Below, in pieces: positions 48,355 to 56,785 of a DNA stretch of 56,785 nucleotides; the first letter of the stretch is position 1; each line of letters opens with the position of its first letter. Both the position numbers and the translations under genes were made by a program. The notes under the pieces were generated by a model, which worked only from the letters and a program-made list of their open reading frames with translations, was not told where the DNA came from and made no database searches. Source of the stretch: Rossellomorea aquimaris (GTDB lineage: Bacteria; Bacillota; Bacilli; Bacillales; Bacillaceae_B); assembly GCF_020172085.1 (NCBI RefSeq), contig NZ_JAIVAT010000013.1, forward strand, positions 1 to 56,785. The letters are read 5' to 3'.

Positions 48355-49227
48355 TTATTCGACGTGATAAGCTTGATACACTTCACGCTTTGGCAGGGAT
48401 CGTTCTTTTGAAACTTGCTTGATGGCTTCTTTGGATGACAGGCTTTTTTCATTTACATAGTGGTCAACATGTTCCTGAAGAGAGAAGCTGCTCCACCACA
48501 CCTCTTCATTTTCTTTATCCGTTGGTCCTGCTCCTTCGATCAATAAGCAGAATTCCCCGCGAACTTCCCCATCGTTTGCCCATTCCATGACTTCTTCAAG
48601 AGACCCGCGGATGAATTCCTCAAACTTTTTCGTGAGCTCGCGACAAATGACGATTTGCCTGTTCCCGAGAGCGGCATAGAGTTCTTTTAATGTTTCTTTT
48701 AATCTATGGGGTGATTCATATAGGATAAATGTCTCTTCCAAAGATTTGAGTGTTTCAAGTTCAGCTCGCTTATCCTTTTTTCCTCTGTGTAAAAAACCAT
48801 AGAAATAAAATGGCTGCGGGGATAAGCCTGAAGCGATGAGAGCCGTAAGCGCTGCATTTGCACCAGGCAATGGAATCACCGCAATTTCATGATGAATGGC
48901 TTCTTTCACCAGTTCAAACCCAGGATCTGAGATGGATGGCATTCCTGCATCACTCACAAGGGCTACAAGCTCGCCTTTCTTCATCCGTTCAATCAGCTTC
49001 TGCCCGCTCGTTTCTTTATTATGCTCATGATAGCTAATGATCGGCGTATCAATTTCAAAGTAATTGCACAGTTTCTTCGTATTTCTTGTGTCTTCGGCTG
49101 CGATGACAGACGCTTCCTTCATCATGCGGATGGCACGGAACGTCATATCCTCTAAGTTCCCGATTGGTGTTGGAACGAGGTACAAGCTACCTTTATCACC
49201 ATCCTGAAAACTTTTTTGCTGGTTCAT
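48355..49227 (-). CDS. rsmI: 16S rRNA (cytidine1402-2'-O)-methyltransferase
   Basis: Methylates the ribose of C1402 in the 30S decoding centre. The 290-residue SAM enzyme has LYLVPTPIGNLEDMTFRAIR, AAEDTRNTKKL, LVSDAGMPSISDPGFELV and IPLPGANAALTALIASGL, all family markers, plus a C-terminal RsmI-specific region. ATG at 49227 is chosen; a GTG at 49251 overlaps the AGGAGG site. It begins only 20 bases after yabB; in B. subtilis the GIY-YIG gene yazA lies between them, so that gene is missing. Confidence 0.96.
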   Translation of the reverse strand: MNQQKSFQDGDKGSLYLVPTPIGNLEDMTFRAIRMMKEASVIAAEDTRNTKKLCNYFEIDTPIISYHEHNKETSGQKLIERMKKGELVALVSDAGMPSISDPGFELVKEAIHHEIAVIPLPGANAALTALIASGLSPQPFYFYGFLHRGKKDKRAELETLKSLEETFILYESPHRLKETLKELYAALGNRQIVICRELTKKFEEFIRGSLEEVMEWANDGEVRGEFCLLIEGAGPTDKENEEVWWSSFSLQEHVDHYVNEKSLSSKEAIKQVSKERSLPKREVYQAYHVE

Positions 49228-49247
49228 TGTATCACTCACCTCCTGAA

Positions 49248-50009
49248 TCACGTTTGTTGGTTTGTATCAGTATGTCCAAATAGCATATCATGTACTTCTT
49301 GGGAATACTGATTTTGATCATCATACACATATAATGGAGGAAGGATTTTTAGGTCTGGTTTCCCATCTTTTATTCCTTCAATTAATATCGTGTTGGCTTC
49401 TCTTCCCGGCTTCGGATAGACGAAGCGCAACCGTTTCGGCTCAAGACGATGTTTCCTCATCAAGGATAAGATGTCCATCAATCGACCAGGCCGGTGCACA
49501 AAGGATGCTTTTCCTCCCTGCTTCAATAAGTAGCTTGAAGCTTTGATGGTATCTTCGAGGCTACATAAGATTTCATGGCGGGCAATCGCATAGTGCTCAT
49601 TCACATTTCGTTTATCTCCCGGTGGCGTATTGAAATAGGGAGGATTACAAGTGACCACATCGTAGTGGGAATGATGAAGAAGTTGATCAATCTCCTTAAC
49701 ATCCCCCAATTTCATCGTTATCTGATCTTGGCGAGCATTATACTCGACGCTTCTTTGGGCCATATCAAACAACCGCTCTTGGATTTCCACACCTGTAATG
49801 TGGACATTCGTTCTTGCACTAAGTAATAAAGGAATGATTCCGTTACCTGAACACAAGTCCACCACTTTTCCTTTATGAATAGGCAAGTAGCTGAAGTGGG
49901 CCAAAAGAACCGCATCTGTTGAAAATGAGAAAACAGATGGACTTTGGATGATCCTCATATTCTCAGCTAATAAATAATCTAAGCGTTCATCTTCTTTTAA
50001 CTCGACCAT
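49248..50009 (-). CDS. yabB: tRNA1(Val) (adenine37-N6)-methyltransferase-like protein (YabB)
   Basis: A 253-residue class I methyltransferase: SAM-binding [17 protein letters not shown] near residue 50, acidic [14 protein letters not shown], and the N6-adenine-type [14 protein letters not shown] near residue 121. By family it should modify tRNA or another RNA; the precise substrate in Bacillus is not certain. The open frame runs another 83 codons upstream, but that part is translated repeat sequence; the ATG at 50009 with GGAGG six bases upstream is the start. Confidence 0.93.
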   Translation of the reverse strand: MVELKEDERLDYLLAENMRIIQSPSVFSFSTDAVLLAHFSYLPIHKGKVVDLCSGNGIIPLLLSARTNVHITGVEIQERLFDMAQRSVEYNARQDQITMKLGDVKEIDQLLHHSHYDVVTCNPPYFNTPPGDKRNVNEHYAIARHEILCSLEDTIKASSYLLKQGGKASFVHRPGRLMDILSLMRKHRLEPKRLRFVYPKPGREANTILIEGIKDGKPDLKILPPLYVYDDQNQYSQEVHDMLFGHTDTNQQT

Positions 50010-50050
50010 CGGTTTCCTCCATATTTCTTCTATTATATGTGTTTTGCTTT

Positions 50051-50430
50051 TCGATTTGTCCAGCTCCAGGGGCTTGGGGCTCGAGGTCTTAAGCCAATTA
50101 ACCCAAAAAGGCAAAGAACGCCTTTCCGGGTTACTCGTCTTAAGCTTGTCGCCCCAGTACGAGCCCCTTCCGCTTTTCGATTGTCCAGCTCCGGCGGCTA
50201 GCCCCTCGAGGTCATAAGCTAAAGTGACCGAAAAGGCACAGAACGCCTTTCCGGCCACTTCATCTTACGCTTGTCGGGCCTGACCAAGCCGCCTACGCTT
50301 TTCGATTGTCTAGCTCCGGCGGCTAGCCCCTCGAGGTCATAAGTTAAAGTGACCGAAAAGGCACAGAACGCCTTTCCTGCCACTTCATCTTATGCTTGTC
50401 GGGCCTGACCAAGCCGCCTACGCTTTTCGA
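50051..50430. repeat. three tandem family 1 palindromic repeats, inverted orientation (units I-K)
   Basis: Units at about 50051-50180, 50181-50305 and 50306-50430, opposite in orientation to the copies at 10949, 35874 and 40035. J and K are almost identical. Unit I is diverged in sequence but its helices remain paired: GGGGCT/AGCCCC, GGGGC/GCCCC, TTAAG/CTTAA, AACCC/GGGTT and AAAGGC/GCCTTT. The block lies between the yabA terminator and yabB and has extended the apparent yabB reading frame. Confidence 0.93.
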
Positions 50431-50431
50431 A

Positions 50432-50469
50432 TAAAAAGGACCAATCCCACTAGACATGGATCAGTCCTT
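50432..50469 (-). terminator. yabA terminator
   Basis: 12-bp stem AAGGACTGATCC / GGATTGGTCCTT with two G-U pairs, then TTTTAT on the minus strand, about 40 bases after the yabA stop. Confidence 0.85.
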
Positions 50470-50510
50470 CTTGTGATTTGTATGCTGTTTCGGGAGGATG
50501 AGGTGCTCCT

Positions 50511-50891
50511 CTATTTCTTGTTTAAGAAAGAAAGGCAGAATAAGCAGTCTTCATCCTTCCGGGGACTTCCGAAATGTATGTTACAAATATGAAATCCTTC
50601 CTGGTATAATCGGGCTAGATTGTCATAGCCTTCTCCGATATCCAGTGTTTTATCTTCTAAGTCTATGTCTGACTCACTCGTCGTACCCGCATCGCTGTTT
50701 TTTTGTACCTTTTTAGGTGAGTTCTCTGTTTGTTCCAGTCTACGGCGCAAATGCTCATTTTCAAGCTTCAAAGAGTTATTCTCCTCTAACATCTCAGCTA
50801 GGCATTGTTTGAGCTCACCCAATTGATGATATAAATGACCAATTTGTTGTTCCATGTTACTGACTGAATCAAAGAACTCTTTCTTATCCAC
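50511..50891 (-). CDS. yabA: replication initiation control protein YabA
   Basis: Negative regulator of replication initiation that binds DnaA and the DnaN clamp. The 126-residue product has an N-terminal coiled coil for tetramer formation ([40 protein letters not shown]), a polar linker, and a C-terminal zinc-binding domain with CNIHFG and CLFC plus the preceding His. The start is GTG five bases after GGGGTG. It ends the run holB-ricT-yabA, the same order as in B. subtilis. Confidence 0.96.
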   Translation of the reverse strand: MDKKEFFDSVSNMEQQIGHLYHQLGELKQCLAEMLEENNSLKLENEHLRRRLEQTENSPKKVQKNSDAGTTSESDIDLEDKTLDIGEGYDNLARLYQEGFHICNIHFGSPRKDEDCLFCLSFLNKK

Positions 50892-50905
50892 GACACTACA
50901 CCCCG

Positions 50906-51733
50906 TTACTCTGTGGCTTGGAATGATACGGCACCCTCGTTCATAATTTCATCTAATGTAAATTCCAGAACCCGTTCTTCTTCTTTGATTTCTACCTGAA
51001 GAATACGCTCAAGAATATTAAGACCTACCACTTTACCTTTCCCATTAGGTGTCTTAATCACTTCTCCGATATCAGGTAATTCTTCTTTTGCTGCTTCATA
51101 TTCGTCGTTCTCATATTTCAGACAGCACATTAAACGTCCGCATAAACCTGAAATCTTCGTTGGATTAAGAGATAGATTTTGATCCTTCGCCATCTTTATG
51201 GATACAGGTTCAAAATCCCCTAAAAAGGTTGAACAACATAGCATGCGGCCACAAGGACCAATACCACCCAGCATTTTTGCTTCGTCACGAACGCCAATCT
51301 GACGAAGTTCAATACGCGTACGGAAAATGGAGGCCAGATCTTTCACCAGCTCCCGGAAATCAACACGTCCATCAGCCGTAAAATAGAATATGACTTTATT
51401 ACGATCGAATGTATATTCTACATCTACCAATTTCATATCTAATTGATGCTGATTAATTTTATCACAACATACGTTATAGGCTTCCGTTGCAGACGACTTG
51501 TTCTCATCTACAATCAAACGATCCTTTTGATCTGCGATCCGGATCACTTTTTTCAAAGGAAGCACTACATCGTTTTCTCCGACTTGCTTTCTCTCTACGA
51601 CTACTTTACCGAATTCGACTCCGCGAACGGTTTCAACGATTACATAGCAATCTTTTTGAATGTCCAGTTCACCGGGATCGAAATAATAGATTTTACCCGC
51701 TTTTTTAAAGCGAACTCCTACAACATCGTACAA
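50906..51733 (-). CDS. ricT: PSP1-domain protein RicT (YaaT)
   Basis: Member of the RicA-RicF-RicT complex that assists RNase Y-dependent mRNA processing and sporulation, competence and biofilm development. The 275-residue product has the PSP1 core ([19 protein letters not shown]) and the cysteine clusters [12 protein letters not shown] and [15 protein letters not shown] that ligate iron-sulfur clusters. The start is TTG seven bases after GGGGTGA, which overlaps the holB stop, suggesting coupling. RicA and RicF are not in the window. Confidence 0.96.
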   Translation of the reverse strand: MYDVVGVRFKKAGKIYYFDPGELDIQKDCYVIVETVRGVEFGKVVVERKQVGENDVVLPLKKVIRIADQKDRLIVDENKSSATEAYNVCCDKINQHQLDMKLVDVEYTFDRNKVIFYFTADGRVDFRELVKDLASIFRTRIELRQIGVRDEAKMLGGIGPCGRMLCCSTFLGDFEPVSIKMAKDQNLSLNPTKISGLCGRLMCCLKYENDEYEAAKEELPDIGEVIKTPNGKGKVVGLNILERILQVEIKEEERVLEFTLDEIMNEGAVSFQATE

Positions 51734-51740
51734 AGGACCA

Positions 51741-52724
51741 TCACCCCTGCAGTTTTAGCATAAGCTGTTCTACTAGCAGCTGCGAATTCATATTGGCGTT
51801 TAATTTGCGTTTTGCTTCAAGGATCACCGTCATATTAGTAGAAAGACGATTGGTTGATACTTGAAGTGCGTTTGATTTCCAGTTTTCCTTTTGGTCCGGG
51901 TACACGAGCTGTTCTTCTTTTCCCAGCTGGATATGAAGTAAGTCTTTATATATTAGAAGTAAAAGATCCAAAGCTCGATCGACTTGATCTTTTTCTTTGA
52001 AGTGCTGTACAAAATCCTCTTGTATTTTGACCATTGCTTGGAAGGGACTTTTTTGGAGGACTTCATATAATTTTAACACTATTATTCTTGCTTGTGCAAA
52101 CCACTCATTTTGACATATTTCTACAGCTTCCTCATAATGATTGGTTAAGTTTGCTGCGAGAGTGGCAAAATGTGGTTGTATTCCTTCTTCCATTAATTGT
52201 TTCGTCAGTTGTTCTTTCGGTAACGGCTTAAATGAAATCGTCTGGCACCTTGAAAGGATCGTAGGCAAGATCCTATGAATATTTTCAGTAATCAGAATCG
52301 CGGTTGTATCCGCTAACGGTTCTTCAAGAAACTTTAGTAGGCTATTAGCCGCATTAGCTGTCATTTTATCTCCATGGACAATGATGTAAATCTTCTTCTT
52401 GGATTCTACACCCGTCTTCGAGAATTCTTCTTGCAGACTTTTTATTTGGTCCTTCTTTATGGATAGACCATCAGGCTCGACGATATGGAGATCCGGATGA
52501 TTTCCGTGATTAATTCTTTTACAGTTGTTGCACTCTTCACACGGCTTACCGTCCACCCGGTTCAGGCAAAGCAGTGCTTTGGCGAACAGGATGCTCATTT
52601 CTTTCTTTCGTGTCCCTTTTTCACCCTCAAATAAATAAGCATGAGCGACACGATCCTTCAATATACTATTCTGCAGCATCTGAAGGACGACGGGCTGAAA
52701 TGGTTGTATCTCTTCAAACAACAT
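51741..52724 (-). CDS. holB: DNA polymerase III subunit delta'
   Basis: Clamp-loader subunit. The 327-residue product has HAYLFEGEKGTRKKEMSILF, in which the Walker A-like loop is degenerate (no GKT), a four-Cys zinc module (CLNRV, CEECNNCKR), the SLLKFLEEP sensor-type segment and the SRC motif LPTILSRCQTISF. Loss of the P-loop lysine is normal for delta'. It lies between yaaR and ricT. Confidence 0.96.
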   Translation of the reverse strand: MLFEEIQPFQPVVLQMLQNSILKDRVAHAYLFEGEKGTRKKEMSILFAKALLCLNRVDGKPCEECNNCKRINHGNHPDLHIVEPDGLSIKKDQIKSLQEEFSKTGVESKKKIYIIVHGDKMTANAANSLLKFLEEPLADTTAILITENIHRILPTILSRCQTISFKPLPKEQLTKQLMEEGIQPHFATLAANLTNHYEEAVEICQNEWFAQARIIVLKLYEVLQKSPFQAMVKIQEDFVQHFKEKDQVDRALDLLLLIYKDLLHIQLGKEEQLVYPDQKENWKSNALQVSTNRLSTNMTVILEAKRKLNANMNSQLLVEQLMLKLQG

Positions 52725-52741
52725 GTCTTAACATCACTCTC

Positions 52742-53182
52742 TTACATATAAAGATTAATAAGGAGACCTTTTATTTCCCCGATCTTTCCTAATATATCAA
52801 TGGATTTCTTCTCTTTATCCAACACATCTTCAGTTAAACCAACAAGATGCTGATCAACTGTTTCGACGATATTAAGCTTTCGTCCCTCTCCATACTGATT
52901 CCATGTATGGGATTGCTTCAAGTCCATTCCAAAATCAACGGCTTCCCGCACAAACTTCTTGACCAATGTTTTATACTTGGCAAGATCTTTGAACGTCCTG
53001 GACTTTGCTAAACGGCTTCCTGCATCTTCTATCGTCACAAGAAGCTTATTGAGCTGGTCCATCTGCATCTTCTGATCATGCTTCTGAACAAGCTGCCCGA
53101 ACTTGACTTGACCAGAATTGACAGATCTCTGGTCTTTCGCGACATTATCTAAAGACACACGGTGGTCTTGGTTAATTTTCAT
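52742..53182 (-). CDS. yaaR: DUF327 protein YaaR
   Basis: A 146-residue, mostly helical protein of the YaaR/DUF327 family (KFGQLVQKHDQKMQMDQLNK, then AKSRTFKDLAKYKTLVKKFV and HTWNQYGEGRKLNIVETVDQ). No function is established and no catalytic motif is visible. It is highly conserved in position between darA and holB. GTGAGG lies eight bases before the ATG. Confidence 0.9.
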   Translation of the reverse strand: MKINQDHRVSLDNVAKDQRSVNSGQVKFGQLVQKHDQKMQMDQLNKLLVTIEDAGSRLAKSRTFKDLAKYKTLVKKFVREAVDFGMDLKQSHTWNQYGEGRKLNIVETVDQHLVGLTEDVLDKEKKSIDILGKIGEIKGLLINLYM

Positions 53183-53197
53183 ACGTTGAACCTCACT

Positions 53198-53563
<366 letters not shown>

Positions 53564-53599
53564 CTATTATATCATTGAAAGGACTCCAATGCTTCATCT

Positions 53600-53652
53600 A
53601 AAAAAGAGACGGACTTCTTAGCATAGATGTTTGCTTAGAAGTCCGTCCTCTT
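53600..53652 (-). terminator. tmk terminator
   Basis: Long stem (GACGGACTTCTAAGC / GCTAAGAAGTCCGTC with one offset) and TCTTTTTT on the minus strand, following the tmk stop. Confidence 0.9.
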
Positions 53653-53658
53653 ATTCTC

Positions 53659-54291
53659 TTACTTGTTCAAGTAACCCGTCACGATTTCATATGCATCCGC
53701 TAACACGGCTTCCTTACTCTTACTCGCATCGATGACCTGGATACGATCCGGATACTGTTTGATTAATTTCTGATATCCATCCCAGACACGGGTATGAAAA
53801 TCCATTGATTCCAGATCTAAACGATTCACTTCTCTACCATTATGTTTAGCAATTCTCTTTAACCCTTCTTCAGGATCGATATCAAAGTAAAGCGTTAAAT
53901 CCGGCATTCTATCCTCAATCGCAAATTGATTGATATTCATGACTTCTTCCATCCCGATTCCACGGGCATTCCCCTGGTACGCGAGGGAGCTGTCAATGAA
54001 GCGATCACAAATGACGACCTTTCCTTCGTTAAGGGCCGGGATCACCTTCTCCACCAGATGCTGCCGTCTCGCAGCGGCATATAACAGAGCTTCCGTCCGC
54101 ATATCCATTTCGGTATTGTCTGTATTTAATATGACTTTCCTTATCTGCTCGGCAATTGAAATGCCCCCAGGTTCCCTCGTCTGAACAACATCCAATCCAT
54201 CCTGCTTCAGTTGTTGATATAACTCTGATAATATCGTTGATTTCCCGGCTCCCTCGGGGCCTTCAACGGTAATGAACAATCCTTTTGTCAT
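53659..54291 (-). CDS. tmk: thymidylate kinase
   Basis: Phosphorylates dTMP to dTDP. The 210-residue product has the P-loop [13 protein letters not shown] (residues 8-20), TREPGG of the substrate site, and [17 protein letters not shown] with the DRF catalytic motif, followed by a lid region. GGAGGG lies four or five bases before the ATG. It begins 14 bases after yaaO, so both are probably co-transcribed. Confidence 0.98.
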   Translation of the reverse strand: MTKGLFITVEGPEGAGKSTILSELYQQLKQDGLDVVQTREPGGISIAEQIRKVILNTDNTEMDMRTEALLYAAARRQHLVEKVIPALNEGKVVICDRFIDSSLAYQGNARGIGMEEVMNINQFAIEDRMPDLTLYFDIDPEEGLKRIAKHNGREVNRLDLESMDFHTRVWDGYQKLIKQYPDRIQVIDASKSKEAVLADAYEIVTGYLNK

Positions 54292-54305
54292 CTATTTCCC
54301 TCCGC

Positions 54306-55724
54306 TTATCGATATACAAACACACAGCGGTCAACCAAACGATGATGACCTTGTATATTTGCCTTATTCACTATATACTCATTTAACCGCCAGATTACCT
54401 CGGCTGAGATCCTTTCACCAGGTACCAACAGAGGAATTCCTGGTGGATAAGGCGTCACCATTCCAGCCGAAATCTCACCTTCCGCCTCATCCAGTGAAAC
54501 AAGGACTTCCGTCTTCGCGTCCATTTCCTCAAGCGCCAACTCTAAGGTGGAGAAGTGGGATTCCCTTACTGAATGCTTTGGACGTATGACCGGGCTCACC
54601 TCTACAACCGGTACATTCTCAAGCGCCCTGGATATCCTTTTGACCGCCTCTTCGTATGGAAACGAAAGTCCCCTCTTTACAAGAGGAAGGATCAGTAATA
54701 CTTGTGAAGGATCAGCAAGTTCAGGGAAAATCCCTTCTGACTCTAGCCATTCCTGCAGCACATATCCCGTCCGTCCCTCAAGCTTCAAGATAAGCTTTAA
54801 GGGATCATGTGACTGTTCAACAATCAGCTGAGGATGAATCTCCTCGACTGCTTGCAAAAAACGGCTGACTTCCTGAAGCGTTTGATCCAAATCTTCTTCA
54901 GAAAACGTCCCGACATATGATCTCGCATAATCAAGTGATGCCATAATCGGATACGACGGACTACTTGATTGTAGCATAGCTAAATACTCTTTTACCTTAC
55001 GCCCATTCACCCGATTACTTCCAATATGTAAATACGACCCCATCGTCATGGCCGGAAGCATCTTATGTGCCGATTGAATCACAATATCTGCCCCACAATC
55101 CAAAGCAGTCTCAGGAAAAGGTGTGCCCAAAGTAAAATGAGCTCCGTGGGCCTCATCAATGATACACGTGACATCGTATTTATGTAACTCTTCCATTATC
55201 TTTCTAATATTATAGGCGTATCCATAATAAGTCGGATACGTCAGTACGCATGCTTTCACATGCGGGAACGCCAACAGCGCCTTCTTCACGGAATCAAACC
55301 GAACACCAAGGGAAGTCCCTGCCTGATCCCACTCTGTTTCGATGAATACCGGAACAGCCCGGGCAAGTTTGATACCATTCAACACTGACTTATGACAGTT
55401 CCGTTGAACAAACACGATATCCCCAGGTTCACAGGAAGAAAGAATCGCCGCGATATTCCCGACTGTACTCCCATTCACCAAAAAATAACTCTTCAATGAA
55501 CCATATACATCCGCAAGCATGTCCTCAGCTTCCGCTATCGCCCCATGCGGATCATGTAAATCATCCAGTCCGCTTAACTCTGTAAGATCCCCTTGATAAA
55601 AAGAATGATTTCCCATCATCATTAATCCGTTCTTATGCCCCGGCACATGAAATGAAATAGGGTTAACGGACCGATGTCCTTCTATCGCTTCAATAAGCGG
55701 GGTTCGTGTATGATCTCGCTTCAT
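54306..55724 (-). CDS. yaaO: Orn/Lys/Arg decarboxylase family PLP enzyme (YaaO)
   Basis: A 472-residue fold-type I PLP enzyme of the basic amino acid decarboxylase group. Key parts are ISFHVPGHKNG near residue 23, LVNGSTVGNIAAI, the cofactor-aspartate segment IIDEAHGAHF, and the PLP-lysine motif IQSAHKMLPAMTMGSYLHI near residue 225, with the small C-terminal decarboxylase domain. Which of lysine, ornithine or arginine it uses cannot be read from sequence. It sits between csfB and tmk; xpaC and yaaN, which lie here in B. subtilis, are absent. Confidence 0.92.
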   Translation of the reverse strand: MKRDHTRTPLIEAIEGHRSVNPISFHVPGHKNGLMMMGNHSFYQGDLTELSGLDDLHDPHGAIAEAEDMLADVYGSLKSYFLVNGSTVGNIAAILSSCEPGDIVFVQRNCHKSVLNGIKLARAVPVFIETEWDQAGTSLGVRFDSVKKALLAFPHVKACVLTYPTYYGYAYNIRKIMEELHKYDVTCIIDEAHGAHFTLGTPFPETALDCGADIVIQSAHKMLPAMTMGSYLHIGSNRVNGRKVKEYLAMLQSSSPSYPIMASLDYARSYVGTFSEEDLDQTLQEVSRFLQAVEEIHPQLIVEQSHDPLKLILKLEGRTGYVLQEWLESEGIFPELADPSQVLLILPLVKRGLSFPYEEAVKRISRALENVPVVEVSPVIRPKHSVRESHFSTLELALEEMDAKTEVLVSLDEAEGEISAGMVTPYPPGIPLLVPGERISAEVIWRLNEYIVNKANIQGHHRLVDRCVFVYR

Positions 55725-55848
55725 TCAACGTATCTCCTCAATAAAAATATCCATACATATCGTATCACACCCGTGCTCCTCAATGGGCTGGATAATTCAA
55801 ATCTTATCGATTGTAAACGTATGAACCTAGGAAACTGGCAATATTGAC

Positions 55849-55885
55849 AAAAAAAATCATAACCATGTATACATTCTGGTTATGA
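55849..55885 (-). terminator. csfB terminator
   Basis: CATAACCA / TGGTTATG stem with a ten-base loop and a T run on the minus strand; the left arm overlaps the csfB stop. Confidence 0.85.
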
Positions 55886-56071
55886 GTAGATTTGAGGAGT
55901 ATTCACTTTTTTCAGCCTTTGAATAAACGTTTTATACAAAGGATCATTCGTTTCTGTATGAACCATTTCATTCTCACATTCTGTGCAGATAAACGATGTG
56001 TATAGATGGATTCCAACCTTCTTCTCAACGTGACATACGATACACTCTTCCAAAGCAGCCTTACGCTCCAT
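55880..56071 (-). CDS. csfB: anti-sigma-G factor Gin (CsfB)
   Basis: Holds sigma-G inactive until engulfment is finished. The 63-residue product has two zinc-binding CxxC pairs (CIVC near residue 11, CTEC near residue 30), IHLYTSFICTECE and a tail ending TPQIYS, matching B. subtilis CsfB along its length. The ATG at 56071 is chosen: the expected transcription start near 56088 leaves no room for the in-frame ATG at 56089, which also lies in the GGAGG site. The gene has a sigma-F type promoter and follows an rrn operon, as in B. subtilis. Confidence 0.95.
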   Translation of the reverse strand: MERKAALEECIVCHVEKKVGIHLYTSFICTECENEMVHTETNDPLYKTFIQRLKKVNTPQIYS

Positions 56072-56094
56072 AGGGCTCTCCACCTCCATACAAT

Positions 56095-56125
56095 CAATTC
56101 TGCCTCAAAACCACTAATTGTATAC
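56095..56125 (-). promoter_or_regulatory. csfB promoter, sigma-F type
   Basis: Minus strand GTATA (56121-56125), 16 bases, then GGCAGAATTG (56095-56104); this fits GYATA-N16-GGNNANAHTR with one mismatch. The implied start of transcription is about 17 bases upstream of the chosen ATG. Confidence 0.75.
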
Positions 56126-56467
56126 ATTATTTTAAACATTTAAACTGACAGAATAATCAAGTGTACTCTAATCTTATGTAACTGTCACCATGTCTGTGTA
56201 TGTCTCTCTAAAAAAGATTGTGAAAAGATGTTGGCATATTGGTGGCACGCCTTGATAATGTTTTAGATTGGGAGAGGGGAATGTGTTGATTTTGTTGGTT
56301 GGGGTATGAGTAGGGGATCTGGTGGTAAACGGGGAGATTAAGATGGAAATCTGGAGAAAATAAGGTCATTTCGAGCAAGTTCAGAGCAGAGTTGACGGGG
56401 AAATGAGCTTTTTGAGGACTTTTGATGGGAAGTTGTAACATTAGAATGGACTTGCTTGGTGAGGATT
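56126..56467. other. spacer between csfB promoter and the TTGCGTC array
   Basis: No gene is recognisable. The + strand from about 56235 to 56450 is strikingly rich in G and A (many GGGGA, GGAGA and GGAAA runs), giving a strong strand bias and one long open frame on the minus strand (56208-56441) without a ribosome binding site or a recognisable product. Confidence 0.5.
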
Positions 56468-56575
56468 GCGTCTTTTTTATCTTTTTTGCGTCATTATCGG
56501 AGGGAATTGCGTCATAATTTTATTATTTGCGTCGTTTTCGGTGATATTTGCGTCACTTTTTTGTTATATGCGTCT
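56466..56575. repeat. six TTGCGTC motifs phased at 20/21 bp
   Basis: GCGTC occurs at 56468, 56488, 56509, 56529, 56550 and 56570, spacings 20, 21, 20, 21 and 20, nearly always as TTGCGTC. The intervening sequence is AT-rich and not conserved. The array lies just downstream of the rrn terminator. Confidence 0.85.
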
Positions 56576-56627
56576 TTTACCAATTATTACCCAAACACGA
56601 AACACCACCTACCCATTCGCATTAATC

Positions 56628-56661
56628 AAAAAAGAGTAACTCACAATGAGCTACTCTTTTT
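56628..56661 (-). terminator. rrn operon terminator
   Basis: AAAGAGTAGCTCA / TGAGTTACTCTTT stem with a TTG loop and TTTTTTG on the minus strand, directly after the 5S 3' end. Confidence 0.93.
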
Positions 56662-56667
56662 CTATTT

Positions 56668-56785
<118 letters not shown>

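Noticed and set aside
50010..50258. N-terminal extension of yabB by 83 codons
   Set aside because: The extension is encoded by the repeat array; a proper ribosome binding site and the conserved N-terminus are at 50009.
51741..52724. holB as a broken clamp-loader ATPase because the P-loop lysine is missing
   Set aside because: Loss of the functional Walker A is normal for delta' subunits, and the rest of the protein is intact.
56208..56441. 77-codon minus frame between csfB and the rrn terminator
   Set aside because: It arises from the purine-rich + strand, lacks a ribosome binding site and resembles no protein I know.

Overview
The window is a Bacillaceae chromosome segment, probably close to the replication origin. 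It is shown with most genes on the minus strand. Gene order matches, in reverse, the Bacillus subtilis stretch from csfB to lysS that I recall, and it is bounded by ribosomal RNA: the 3' end of one rrn operon (5S rRNA, right edge) and the first ~88 bases of 16S rRNA of the next (left edge). The gene set (spoIIE, spoVT, spoVG, sspF, yabG, fin, csfB, abrB) shows an endospore former. The 16S fragment resembles Rossellomorea/Bacillus marisflavi-type sequences from memory, but genus is not settled.

Reading in the direction of transcription (right to left): 5S rRNA; csfB, yaaO, tmk, darA, yaaR, holB, ricT, yabA; a three-unit repeat block; yabB and rsmI; abrB (the only + strand protein gene) diverging from metG; tatD, yabE, rnmV, rsmA, yabG, veg, sspF, ispE, purR, ridA, spoVG, glmU, prs, ctc, pth, fin, mfd, spoVT, yabM, yabN, rqcP, yabP, yabQ, divIC, yabR; a dinB-type gene; two + strand tRNA genes (Met, Glu); spoIIE, yabS, yabT, tilS, hpt, ftsH; a four-unit repeat block; coaX, hslO, a PpiC-type protein, cysK, the pab/fol cluster (pabB, pabA, pabC, folP, folB, folK), a small XRE regulator, lysS; then the promoters and start of the next rrn operon.

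Functionally this combines housekeeping (folate, cysteine, CoA, PRPP, UDP-GlcNAc, isoprenoid, tRNA/rRNA modification, ribosome rescue, replication clamp loading, transcription-coupled repair) with sporulation control. Many promoters can be read directly: sigma-A (rrn, cysK, yabR, veg, yabE, glmU, metG, abrB), sigma-H (spoVG), sigma-B type (ctc), sigma-F type (csfB), sigma-G type (fin, spoVT, sspF), sigma-K type (yabG), and a Spo0A-type promoter with 21-bp spacing (spoIIE). Several of these fix start codons.

Compared with the B. subtilis order I recall, dusB, yazA and xpaC-yaaN are missing, and a dinB-type gene and repeat elements are added. The least explained content lies between genes. A ~125-bp palindromic element occurs in seven full-length copies plus one unit with a partly degenerate stem and two truncated ones; its helices change in a compensated way while its unpaired segments stay constant. 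There is also a second palindrome family, a 20/21-bp-phased TTGCGTC array beside the rrn terminator, a 21-bp GGCAC repeat, a parS-like palindrome after metG, and a cluster of Spo0A-box heptamers between metG and abrB.
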